A stretch of DNA of 10,594 nucleotides from a bacterium. GTDB lineage: Bacteria > SZUA-182 > SZUA-191. Below are positions 1-6,891 of the stretch, piece by piece (position 1 is the stretch's first letter; every line of letters starts with the position of its first letter). A model generated the notes under the pieces. That model worked only from the letters and a program-made list of their open reading frames with translations, had not been told where the DNA came from and ran no database searches. The translations under genes and the position numbers were made by a program. The DNA lies in NCBI GenBank assembly GCA_003230535.1, contig QIEW01000489.1, positions 1 through 10,594 of the forward strand. The letters run 5' to 3'.

Positions 1-54
1 TTTTACAAAATATTATCCACACCAACAGGAGGTACGTCAACTTATTTTGTAAAA
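1..54. repeat. 12-bp perfect inverted repeat enclosing a promoter
   Basis: The arms TTTTACAAAATA (1-12) and TATTTTGTAAAA (43-54) are exact reverse complements separated by 30 bp. The 30-bp spacing is too long for a tight hairpin but suits a pair of protein-binding half-sites. A minus-strand promoter lies largely between the arms, so the arrangement could be an operator. The role is inference, while the repeat itself is plain in the sequence. Confidence 0.6.
12..40 (-). promoter_or_regulatory. Candidate sigma-70/sigma-A promoter pointing out of the window
   Basis: Read on the minus strand there is a -35 box TTGACG (40-35), a 17-bp spacer and a -10 box GATAAT (17-12). That is one mismatch from consensus in each hexamer with ideal spacing. 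Transcription would start at or beyond the left window edge and serve a gene not visible here. The -10 box abuts the left arm of the 12-bp inverted repeat at 1-54, so a repressor bound there would block it. Confidence 0.5.
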
Positions 55-244
55 AACTCAGGGAAACACATAATATAGCCTGTAAATACAACAACATTTA
101 TATCGAACTCAGGTTAATCACTATTTGTGAGCTTACTGAGTATAGTTTAAAGGCAAATAAAAGATTTTGTTGACCCAATGTAACCTGTAGTGCATAGCAG
201 ATTAATAATTTCAACAAGTACGTGTTTTCGTGAAAAACAGGGAA

Positions 245-1210
245 TTATCCAACAAATTGTGAATAGTCGCCTACATTGAATCTCTTAAGGTTATACTGGA
301 CAATAGCGTTATCCCCAATTAAAAGAACCGCATTCTCAATAATTGCATTTTCATTTATTATGCTGTTTTTAATAATTGAATTGTTGATTTTTGAGCCTGA
401 TGCTATTGATACAAAAGGACCAATAATTGAATTGGTTATCTTAACATTTGGTTCAATAAAATTTGGAGCTATCATAACTGATCTACTGCCCTCGAAGTCA
501 TTGTTCTCTTTCTGAAGTAAGATCTTATTTGTCTGCAATAACTCAGAGATTGTCCCGCAATCATACCATCCATCAGCTATATCAGCTTCTATTTTAGCGC
601 CTTGTTGAATCATTCTTTCAAACACCGGTGGGAGGAAGTATTCTCCATTTTTGGTTAATTTGCTTTTAATTACAAAGTCTATTGATTCAAATAGTAATTC
701 ATTGTTCTTTATATAATAAAGACCGATCTGAGCCAGTTTTGAGACAGGCTTATCGGGTTTCTCTATCAATTTCTTAATATATTTACCTTCCATTATGATA
801 ACCCCAAAGCGACTAGGGTCTTCAACTTTGCTCACCCAAATAATGCCATCCGATTCGCAACTATTAATTCGTTCTAAATCGGCTTCAAATATTGTATCTA
901 CAAAAATAATCAAAAGGTCATTACCAATAGCATCTTTTTTGGCTACTGAAATTGCATGAGCAGGTCCCAGTTTATCTTCCTGTGGGATGAAACGGGTTTT
1001 AAAATGGTAATTAGTTTCTATATATGACTTTACCTGATCCTCCATATCGCCGGTGATAAAAATAATCTCCTCTATATTTTTATCCAATAACTTATCAAGC
1101 AAATGAGAGATAATAGGTTTCCCGGCAACTCTTACTAAAGGTTTTGGCCTGGAATAGCTTTGAGGGTAAAGCCGTGTTCCCTTACCCGCCATTGGAATTA
1201 ATACCTTCAT
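245..1210 (-). CDS. Sugar-phosphate nucleotidyltransferase with left-handed beta-helix C-terminus
   Basis: This is a cytosolic enzyme of the RmlA/GlmU nucleotidyltransferase superfamily (321 aa), expected to join an NTP and a sugar 1-phosphate into an NDP-sugar plus pyrophosphate. Residues 1-25 hold the nucleotide-binding loop, MAGKGTRL followed by RPKPL. Residues 81-87 are LGPAHAI. Asp105 in FVDT is the expected first metal ligand (the usual motif is GDT or GDN, and ADT occurs in relatives). EKP is at 150-152, and Asp217 in WYDCGT is the second metal ligand. Residues ~247-297 are isoleucine-rich hexapeptide-like repeats typical of a left-handed beta-helix. The sugar and base cannot be told from the sequence. 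The ATG is supported by AGGAG at 1216-1220 with a 5-nt spacer. It follows the KaiC-like gene after 31 bp and is surely co-transcribed with it. No sugar pathway genes are adjacent, which leaves its role open. Confidence 0.88.
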   Translation of the reverse strand: MKVLIPMAGKGTRLYPQSYSRPKPLVRVAGKPIISHLLDKLLDKNIEEIIFITGDMEDQVKSYIETNYHFKTRFIPQEDKLGPAHAISVAKKDAIGNDLLIIFVDTIFEADLERINSCESDGIIWVSKVEDPSRFGVIIMEGKYIKKLIEKPDKPVSKLAQIGLYYIKNNELLFESIDFVIKSKLTKNGEYFLPPVFERMIQQGAKIEADIADGWYDCGTISELLQTNKILLQKENNDFEGSRSVMIAPNFIEPNVKITNSIIGPFVSIASGSKINNSIIKNSIINENAIIENAVLLIGDNAIVQYNLKRFNVGDYSQFVG

Positions 1211-1215
1211 ATACG

Positions 1216-1220
1216 CTCCT
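1216..1220 (-). promoter_or_regulatory. Ribosome binding site of the nucleotidyltransferase gene
   Basis: AGGAG on the minus strand, 5 nt before the ATG at 1210. It lies in the 31-bp gap after the ATPase gene, so the second gene has its own strong initiation site. Confidence 0.7.
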
Positions 1221-1241
1221 CAGATTTATATAGAGATAATA

Positions 1242-3383
1242 TCAATTTGTAATGGTTGGGACACAATGTAAACCATCTTTTTGGTAAATCCTGAAAAGAA
1301 ACTCATTGCTTTGATCAACAAGTTCCAATATCCCCCCCGCACCAGCAGTTTGACCGCCAGAAAATCTATCTACTTGAATAAATGTAGCTAAGTGATTAAT
1401 GTCTTTACATTTGTCACAGGCTCTGCCTTTATCGGGACATTTATTTTCTTCAATAAGTTTACAGTAGTTATCTATTCGAAACATTTCATGTCTAAGATTG
1501 ATTATAAGATCCGCCATTGAACGCAATCCATATTGTTCTGGCGGTTGTCCTTTTTCCTCCACAGCCACAAAAATACTCGTTATATTTAATGCGGTGAAAG
1601 TATCTATTATACCAGGAACAAAAATTTCCTCTTTAGCACAAAGTGGAAATCTTGCTGAAAGTTGGTCCAGGCTATTGAATAAAACAGTTACTTTAGCAGT
1701 TGATTCATTATTTTCATCTTTCTTGAGTCGGTGAATACTCATAAACATCCGGTGAAAAAATTCTTCCGGAGTTATATACCCTGGTGGATAATATAAAATT
1801 TCTAATTGATCTTTATTTTGATCTTGAAACTCATGCAATCTTTTTAAAGCAGATTCTTCTTTCACACTATCCTCTCGGGACTGTTGCCAAAGAAGCGAAA
1901 TTAATTTTATTTCACTAACACCTATTTGTTCGAGACGTCTTTTAAGTTGGTCTTCATATTGTATTTCATCATCAAAATAGACAAAACCAGGGTCATCATT
2001 ATCATTTTTAATTATTTTTTTTTCAAGTAAGAGTAAGACTAAATTTTTATCACGGAAATTGTTTTTGGCAACGCTCCTCTTTTTATGTTTTTCTTCACGG
2101 TTAGGAAATTCATTTTTAAATTCTTGTTGTAAAATCTTAACCATAGTCTTTTCTGCCATACCTTCATCTTCTCGTAAAGAGATAATTAAGGCTTTCTCGC
2201 CTTTAAAAAGCCTAGAAAGTAAAAAAAGGTAGCCTAGATGACTTTTATGCCCACCTCTAGTTCCTATTAGAGCAGTACATCTGCCTTCTGGTAAACCATC
2301 AATTATGTTCTTGATACCATTTACTGGAATTGGTAGTGAGGGAGGTGCCTCAGAGGGCGCTAATCTTTTATAGGCTGAAAGATAATAATGAATAGAGGGA
2401 AATATGAATATACCTCCCTCCTTTCGATATGGATGGTGACGTTTCTTAAACCTTATCTCTTCTTCCTTTTTAAGATCTCTGAACGGCTTTAAAGCTGGGT
2501 ATATTTTTAGTTGATGACTTCCCCAGACATGCTGTTGATAGCGTGCTTTAATAATTTCTATCTTCCGTATCATATAATTTGACTCATATTCTCGATCCAG
2601 TCGTATAACAATATCAGAGAAATATTCCCAAAATTCACTCGGTGTTTCTTTTGAAGAACCCGAATCTAAAACAAATATTATGATCTTAGGACCACTTGAG
2701 GTAATATTGGTAAATTTATCAAACAATCCACCTTGACTGTCTGGCTCCATAGTATTTAAACTATCAACAACCAATATGTCAGGAGCTTGAATATCTATCT
2801 GTTTAATTACCTCTAATTCCTTTGCTTTCTTTCCAGCTATTCCAGCTATTTCAACGGCTTCCCCGACATCTTTGTTGACAAAAAACCTACCGATACTTTT
2901 GAGAATATTTGATTGTGCCTCTAAAAGATATTTAAAGTCGTTAGTCTGCCAGATAGTGATTGCCCGATTTTGGGATGCTTCACCTGTAAGGCACTTATCT
3001 CTAAATTTATCTTCGGACATTTCCCAACCAAAATCTTTAGCATTGTCCTTAATCCATCTGAAATTGCTTTCTGAAGTAATATATAGTGTCCTAAGCCCTT
3101 CTCTTCCTAGCTCATTCGATTGTCTATTGTAGGTCAAACGATAACAAAGCTCGGTTACTAACGTACTTTTACCACTACCAGGAGGGCCTGTTATGAGAAA
3201 GGTCAACGCCCTTTTAGATTCAGTTTCAGGTAAATAAATCCCTCCGTCAAATAATATATCAAACCAGGACAGAGTCTCGGCAGTTGTTATAGTTGGAATT
3301 TTTGCTTCTTCAAACTTACCATCAGAGTTACACCAAAATGCCTGTGAGATGTTGGTTATAAGTCTTGGTTTTTCTTCATTCAT
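1242..3383 (-). CDS. Double-domain KaiC/RecA-like ATPase with degenerate second site
   Basis: This 713-aa protein has two RecA-like domains arranged as in KaiC. Domain 1 (~55-300) has Walker A GPPGSGKST (66-74), a TSES segment (103-106) like the catalytic-glutamate region, and Walker B ILVVDSL (203-209). It ends with a K-R-x-x-x-H stretch (279-285) like the KaiC subunit-interface motif. Domain 2 (~350-700) starts with GIKNIIDGLPEG as in KaiC repeats. Its P-loop is GTRGGHKS (374-381), with His where Gly is normal, and its Walker B is VTVLFNSL (565-572), with Asn where Asp is normal. Cys641, 649, 656 and 659 could bind a metal. KaiC-family proteins form hexamers that use ATP for timing, signalling or DNA-related work. 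The N-terminal domain looks active here and the second may be regulatory. No DNA-binding or kinase output domain is seen. The ATG has AAAGGAG with an 8-nt spacer. The gene is AT-rich compared with the genes on the right. The specific function is unknown. Confidence 0.85.
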   Translation of the reverse strand: MNEEKPRLITNISQAFWCNSDGKFEEAKIPTITTAETLSWFDILFDGGIYLPETESKRALTFLITGPPGSGKSTLVTELCYRLTYNRQSNELGREGLRTLYITSESNFRWIKDNAKDFGWEMSEDKFRDKCLTGEASQNRAITIWQTNDFKYLLEAQSNILKSIGRFFVNKDVGEAVEIAGIAGKKAKELEVIKQIDIQAPDILVVDSLNTMEPDSQGGLFDKFTNITSSGPKIIIFVLDSGSSKETPSEFWEYFSDIVIRLDREYESNYMIRKIEIIKARYQQHVWGSHQLKIYPALKPFRDLKKEEEIRFKKRHHPYRKEGGIFIFPSIHYYLSAYKRLAPSEAPPSLPIPVNGIKNIIDGLPEGRCTALIGTRGGHKSHLGYLFLLSRLFKGEKALIISLREDEGMAEKTMVKILQQEFKNEFPNREEKHKKRSVAKNNFRDKNLVLLLLEKKIIKNDNDDPGFVYFDDEIQYEDQLKRRLEQIGVSEIKLISLLWQQSREDSVKEESALKRLHEFQDQNKDQLEILYYPPGYITPEEFFHRMFMSIHRLKKDENNESTAKVTVLFNSLDQLSARFPLCAKEEIFVPGIIDTFTALNITSIFVAVEEKGQPPEQYGLRSMADLIINLRHEMFRIDNYCKLIEENKCPDKGRACDKCKDINHLATFIQVDRFSGGQTAGAGGILELVDQSNEFLFRIYQKDGLHCVPTITN

Positions 3384-3391
3384 AGAGTTGT

Positions 3392-3398
3392 CTCCTTT
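3392..3398 (-). promoter_or_regulatory. Ribosome binding site of the KaiC-like gene
   Basis: AAAGGAG on the minus strand, 8 nt before the ATG at 3383. It fixes the start codon of the 713-aa ATPase. Confidence 0.7.
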
Positions 3399-3432
3399 GT
3401 AAACTTGCTACAGAAAAGAGATCACAAGCATG

Positions 3433-3458
3433 ACAAAAATATTTCTTACTATTTTTGT
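3433..3458. repeat. 9-bp inverted repeat upstream of the KaiC-like gene
   Basis: ACAAAAATA (3433-3441) and TATTTTTGT (3450-3458) are exact reverse complements around an 8-bp centre. The site lies about 50-75 bp before the ATPase start, where an operator would be expected. The half-site resembles that of the inverted repeat at the left edge (ACAAAATA). A regulatory role is inference, and AT-rich DNA makes chance matches more likely. Confidence 0.4.
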
Positions 3459-3628
3459 GCGACTTTGACTCTTAAGCAGTCCCATAATGTTTTAAGGATT
3501 ACCTAAGAGACGTGGGAACTTTAAATAAACCAATAACATAATAAATCTCTCAAATCAAGTATTATATGGGTATTATTTATGTCTACATATTGGGCCAATA
3601 AATCAGCTATAATCTTGATAAATAATAG

Positions 3629-3856
3629 TATTCGCGTCATCAGAAATCAAACTTCCGTTTCAGGTGGCGGGAAATTTTTCTGGAAAAAGCCCACATCACC
3701 CTCCCCGATGTCCTGCCATTCCGTAATGTTGAGGTGGTCACTGGAGAAAAATTGGTTGCCAACCGAAAAAGAAATACATTTCAATGGGATACATCATGGT
3801 TAGAGTGCTCCTCGCTCTGGAATATCCGTTTTATGACTGCTAACAATAATTATTAG
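3629..3856 (+). pseudogene. Possible decayed gene fragment, plus strand
   Basis: One plus-strand frame is open from 3629 to a TAG at 3854-3856 without a usable start codon. Codons from 3665 read WREIFLEKAHITLPDVLPF and then RNVEVVTGEKLVANRKR, which looks like genuine protein rather than noise. The W...LP...(R)NV..TGE pattern faintly recalls the C-terminal beta domain of alpha-amylase-family enzymes such as malto-oligosyltrehalose synthase, but this is weak. The fragment has no RBS, is convergent with the exported-protein gene and overlaps its stop codon by 4 bp. It may be the tail of a gene removed when the AT-rich module arrived. It could also be a chance open frame. Confidence 0.3.
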
Positions 3857-5838
3857 TTGGATAATTCTCCCAATTTATAAATTAACACCAGGCTTTTCTT
3901 AGCCTTAAACATGTTATCTAATCCTCTGTTCAGGACCAACCCCAGCAGCATTTCCTGCCCCTGATCATTATCAAAGTCAGCCACCATAAAATCCGCTACC
4001 GTAGCGTCCATTTTTTTGCTTTCCCATTTTGGAAAACCAATTCCATCCCATTCCAACCCCACCACTACGCTTTGAGTATAGAAGGCGCTGTTTGGGAAAA
4101 GATTCCCCGTAGGAGAAATATTTCTGTTTACCAGGATATCCAGCCCTTCATTTTGGTCCACATCCCAGAGAAAGATACGACCTCTAACCGCAACCAAGTC
4201 AGAATCGCCGGCGCGCGGTCCTGAAGTGGAAATAGCGCTTTGGGGAACGTGAGAAAAAAACAGTTCAGAGCCGCCATAGTGTTCCGAACTTTTCCAGAAC
4301 AGTTCTCCATTCATCCTATAGATACGCAGGCGGCCAAAATCATCCAACTGCACTAACTCCGGCTGACTATCCTGGTCGACATCGCCCACATTAAAACCAT
4401 AGATGGGGATCTCTTTGGGTAAGGTAAGCTTGGCGCTTTCCGTATAGCTACCGTCCTCCCAGGTCAGGCGGCTGATTTTCCCATAAAATGTTTGTGCTAC
4501 TCCAATTTTCTGCCCCAACAATGTTTCCCCTTCCGAAAGTTGCAGCACGCGTAAAAAATAACCCAAGCCTTCGGCAATAGTTATATACTCGCCGTTCCGA
4601 TATTCCAACACATATGAACGCAGATGGGGCTTCGCATAATTGGTAACGAATATTTCAGCCACTCCGTTTTTGTTTATGTCAGCTACATCCAAAGCAAGAT
4701 GCTTCCGTATGCCCTTCGGCTCAACCCATTCTTCCTTCAGCTGTGAACCATCTACCGAATAAATCCTGATCCGCTTGCCGTCTGTGAGTACAATTTCCGA
4801 TCTTCCGTCGCCGTTGGTATCACCAACCCCCATCGCCCGGACAGTCATCTCCAGCTCCTGGCTTCGCCAGATCCCTTTACTCCTAATCCAATCCGGCGCC
4901 TTCTTCACCATAAACAGAGAACTCTTCCCTTGTTCGGGTTGGGAACCTGATGCAGTGGGAATTATAAAGCCGGGTTGAGTAGTGGAAGATGGCATATTGG
5001 TTACTGTTTTAATTACCTCTGCGGTTGCTTTAGAAAGAACTACCCCGCTATAGGTAGAGACTGCCTTGGATTCCAAGAAGAGATTCCCGCCCACATCTTT
5101 TAGTCTGCAAATCAGGAACCCTTGAGCCTCCAGCATCTGTCCTATTTTTTTTATTAAACCAGTATCCTCCAAGTAGTCCGGGCTGGCGGCTTCTAATTTA
5201 GCGACGGCCTCCATAAGCTCCCCTACCGGGAGCACTTCGAAGCGTCCGGTCATCTCCAGCTTATTTATAAGCAGTTGAGTGAACGTTTCAGTATCGACAG
5301 CCTGTTGGGTTTGATTGATCAATTTGGCTACTGCAAACCTGATCTTAGTGCTGGTTATGCGGGCCCGATCCCCCCGACGAATAGTTTTCCCTTTATTCAG
5401 GGAGATTATATCAGCCACGGCATAACTTTCGGCGACCTCGGTTATCCGGAGCCTCCCCAAACCATCCTCAAATCGTCCCAATACCTGACCGGTGATCGGA
5501 TGAGTAAATTCCTTGCCTTCCCTAAAAAGCTCCAGCTCCAGGTTTAGCCTTAGTTCCCCGGTTTTCTCTAAAAAAATCTTTCCATTATCCTCTACCGCAA
5601 CCACGTATAACTCTATAATCGGAAATGCCCGTTGAACTACCCCCACTACCTTTCTTAGCTGTACATCTGAGGGGAAACCCCGGGTAGAATATGAGCGGCT
5701 CAGGGCATCTGTCCCCTCTCCGGCAAGCCCTAACCTCTCTAATCCAAACAGCGCTTCTCCAAAGATTAGGGAAATGGTAACCGCCAGAAATGTAATCAGG
5801 CGCATTTTTTTCTTTATCATATTTCTATAATAATGCAA
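3853..5838 (-). CDS. Exported FlgT/CsgG-like plus VCBS (FG-GAP-like) repeat protein
   Basis: This 661-aa protein is predicted to act outside the membrane. Residues ~7-31 form a signal peptide, with basic IKKKMR followed by a hydrophobic core. Residues ~60-165 resemble the FlgT C-terminal fold, with short beta strands and RRGDRARI at 154-161. Residues ~167-275 resemble CsgG, TolB-N or FlgT middle domains (KIRFAVAKLINQT, then TGRFEVLP). A low-complexity linker (~280-310) leads to a beta-propeller-like half with five acidic loops of the calcium-binding or FG-GAP type: DTNGDG (340), DINKNG (387), DVDQDS (487), DVDQNE (559) and DFDNDQ (621). The first codon is TTG at 5838, 10 bp after the stop of the previous gene, and the only SD-like bases (AGGA) lie 14 nt away. 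The in-frame ATG at 5820 is an alternative that keeps the whole signal peptide. The gene lies in a likely operon with the small membrane protein and bactofilin. Its exact role is unknown, and a sensor or scaffold at the cell surface is plausible. Confidence 0.75.
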   Translation of the reverse strand: MHYYRNMIKKKMRLITFLAVTISLIFGEALFGLERLGLAGEGTDALSRSYSTRGFPSDVQLRKVVGVVQRAFPIIELYVVAVEDNGKIFLEKTGELRLNLELELFREGKEFTHPITGQVLGRFEDGLGRLRITEVAESYAVADIISLNKGKTIRRGDRARITSTKIRFAVAKLINQTQQAVDTETFTQLLINKLEMTGRFEVLPVGELMEAVAKLEAASPDYLEDTGLIKKIGQMLEAQGFLICRLKDVGGNLFLESKAVSTYSGVVLSKATAEVIKTVTNMPSSTTQPGFIIPTASGSQPEQGKSSLFMVKKAPDWIRSKGIWRSQELEMTVRAMGVGDTNGDGRSEIVLTDGKRIRIYSVDGSQLKEEWVEPKGIRKHLALDVADINKNGVAEIFVTNYAKPHLRSYVLEYRNGEYITIAEGLGYFLRVLQLSEGETLLGQKIGVAQTFYGKISRLTWEDGSYTESAKLTLPKEIPIYGFNVGDVDQDSQPELVQLDDFGRLRIYRMNGELFWKSSEHYGGSELFFSHVPQSAISTSGPRAGDSDLVAVRGRIFLWDVDQNEGLDILVNRNISPTGNLFPNSAFYTQSVVVGLEWDGIGFPKWESKKMDATVADFMVADFDNDQGQEMLLGLVLNRGLDNMFKAKKSLVLIYKLGELSN

Positions 5839-5848
5839 TCCAGCTACG

Positions 5849-6256
5849 TTATTCCTTTCGTTTCAGGAGATTTTTGTAAATTACCAGCATGTTCTGGTTG
5901 ATTCGTTTTAAAGCCTCAGTTTCCACCTCCAGCAGTTGCTGAATCTTGTTCAACGGCTCATCAGCAAGGTAAGCCAGTTGAGATTTATTCGCCTCAACCG
6001 ATTCGGTAAGTTGGGTGAGTTTCAGGTTGACTTTATTCTGCACATCTTTCCCTGAAAAGAGGAGCTCATAAATATCCAGTATATTTAAGTTGGCTTTATC
6101 CACGGCCCGGTTCTGTTTTCTCAATTGTAAAGAAAGAATCAAGCCTAAAATAAATATAATTAAACATAATAGGCACAACAACCCTGCGATAACAAAAACG
6201 ATCAAAGCATTAGTTTGCAGCCCCAAGTTTGCCAGGCTGGCGGCGGCTGGCGACAT
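5849..6256 (-). CDS. Small membrane protein with helical cytoplasmic or extracellular tail
   Basis: I do not recognise a named family for this 135-aa protein. Residues ~17-43 are a long, continuous hydrophobic helix (ALIVFVIAGLLCLLCL and onward), followed by LRKQNR, a positive stop. Residues ~47-134 are rich in Leu, Lys, Gln and Glu with regular hydrophobic spacing, consistent with coiled-coil or helical bundle segments. The start ATG at 6256 is preceded by GGGGGT, a partial SD site. The gene sits 27 bp after the bactofilin gene and 10 bp before the exported VCBS protein gene, so it may tether bactofilin filaments to the membrane or link them to the exported partner. That link is inferred from context alone. 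Confidence 0.7.
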   Translation of the reverse strand: MSPAAASLANLGLQTNALIVFVIAGLLCLLCLIIFILGLILSLQLRKQNRAVDKANLNILDIYELLFSGKDVQNKVNLKLTQLTESVEANKSQLAYLADEPLNKIQQLLEVETEALKRINQNMLVIYKNLLKRKE

Positions 6257-6283
6257 ATGACCCCCGTATGTTTAGCCTTACCC

Positions 6284-6721
6284 TTAACTATTGGATATTC
6301 CGACAACCTTCTCTGAGAAAGAGGCTATTGAAGGTTGTTTTCCCGGTGACATTTGAGATCCTGCCGTGCTGCTCATGTTACAGTTCCCTTGGAAGATCAC
6401 TCCCTCCTCAATGGTGAGAACCGGAGTCTGAAGGTTACCATATACTTTACCGCTGGCGTGAATATCAATTCGCTCCTTGGCGGTAATATCGCCGGTAACC
6501 TTACCGGAAATAGACATCGAACCTATGTTGATCGAGGCGTTTATAACAGCCCTTTCCCCCACGATCAAAGTATCTTCCGAAACTATCTCCCCTTCCAGTT
6601 TGCCATCAATCCGCACTGTCCCTTGAAACGCTAAAACACCCTTAAAATCGGTTCCTTCACCTAAAAAAGCTTTCAATTCCTCACGGTCTGAACGGCTGAT
6701 TTCTCGTTCTTTTTTTATCAT
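6284..6721 (-). CDS. Bactofilin (polymer-forming cytoskeletal protein)
   Basis: Bactofilins form nucleotide-independent filaments from a compact right-handed beta-helix and organise cell shape or envelope enzymes. The 145-aa reading has a short charged N-terminus (MIKKEREISRSDREELK) and the core at ~20-115. The core shows the family pattern of short strands with regular Gly turns (FKGVLAFQGTVRIDGKLEG, then VTGDITAKERIDI, then GKVYGNL). A Ser/Gly-rich tail ends the protein, as is usual. I chose the ATG at 6721 because AAGAGGAG at 6732-6739 lies 10 nt before it. The longer 164-aa reading from 6778 has only a weak GGA upstream, and its extra 19 residues are not family-like. The gene starts 170 bp after rsmG ends and leads the group with the membrane and VCBS proteins. 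Confidence 0.9.
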   Translation of the reverse strand: MIKKEREISRSDREELKAFLGEGTDFKGVLAFQGTVRIDGKLEGEIVSEDTLIVGERAVINASINIGSMSISGKVTGDITAKERIDIHASGKVYGNLQTPVLTIEEGVIFQGNCNMSSTAGSQMSPGKQPSIASFSEKVVGISNS

Positions 6722-6731
6722 ATCGTTGGTG

Positions 6732-6739
6732 CTCCTCTT
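6732..6739 (-). promoter_or_regulatory. Ribosome binding site deciding the bactofilin start
   Basis: AAGAGGAG on the minus strand, with a 10-nt spacer to the ATG at 6721. It favours the 145-aa reading over the upstream ATG at 6778. Confidence 0.6.
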
Positions 6740-6891
6740 AAAATAAGTGGCCAACTCCCCTCCCTTAATTTCTAACATATGTTTCCATTACCAGGCAACC
6801 GGCTTACAGACAAAACCACCGCCCCGCCGTATCCCGGATTTCATAGACCCACATCATACAAAAAACCGGCAGTTGTAGAACAAGAAGCAGG

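Larger units (their letters stand above)
1..244. other. AT-rich non-coding left edge
   Basis: No gene is supported between the nucleotidyltransferase stop codon and the window edge. A plus-strand frame is open from base 1 to a TAG at 76-78, too short to judge. The stretch contains the inverted repeat and outward promoter described at 1-54. No strong terminator follows the nucleotidyltransferase gene. Confidence 0.5.
3384..3852. other. Gene-poor intergenic stretch, AT-rich then mixed
   Basis: This 469-bp stretch lies between the secreted VCBS protein gene and the KaiC-like gene. The first half (to about 3640) is AT-rich, contains the leader of the KaiC-like gene and an inverted repeat at 3433-3458, and must carry its promoter unless it is read from upstream. 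I found no convincing -35/-10 pair. The second half (about 3640-3850) has a less AT-rich composition and reads as a possible decayed coding fragment on the plus strand. No clear rho-independent terminator is seen after the stop of the upstream gene. Confidence 0.6.

Noticed and set aside
3579-3803. 74-codon plus-strand frame starting with ATG
   Set aside because: It has no SD site and no recognisable motif. An adjacent frame over the same DNA looks more protein-like, and that frame is the one reported as a possible remnant.
6722-6778. Longer bactofilin start at 6778
   Set aside because: It has only a weak GGA upstream, while ATG 6721 has AAGAGGAG in front of it and gives a usual bactofilin length.
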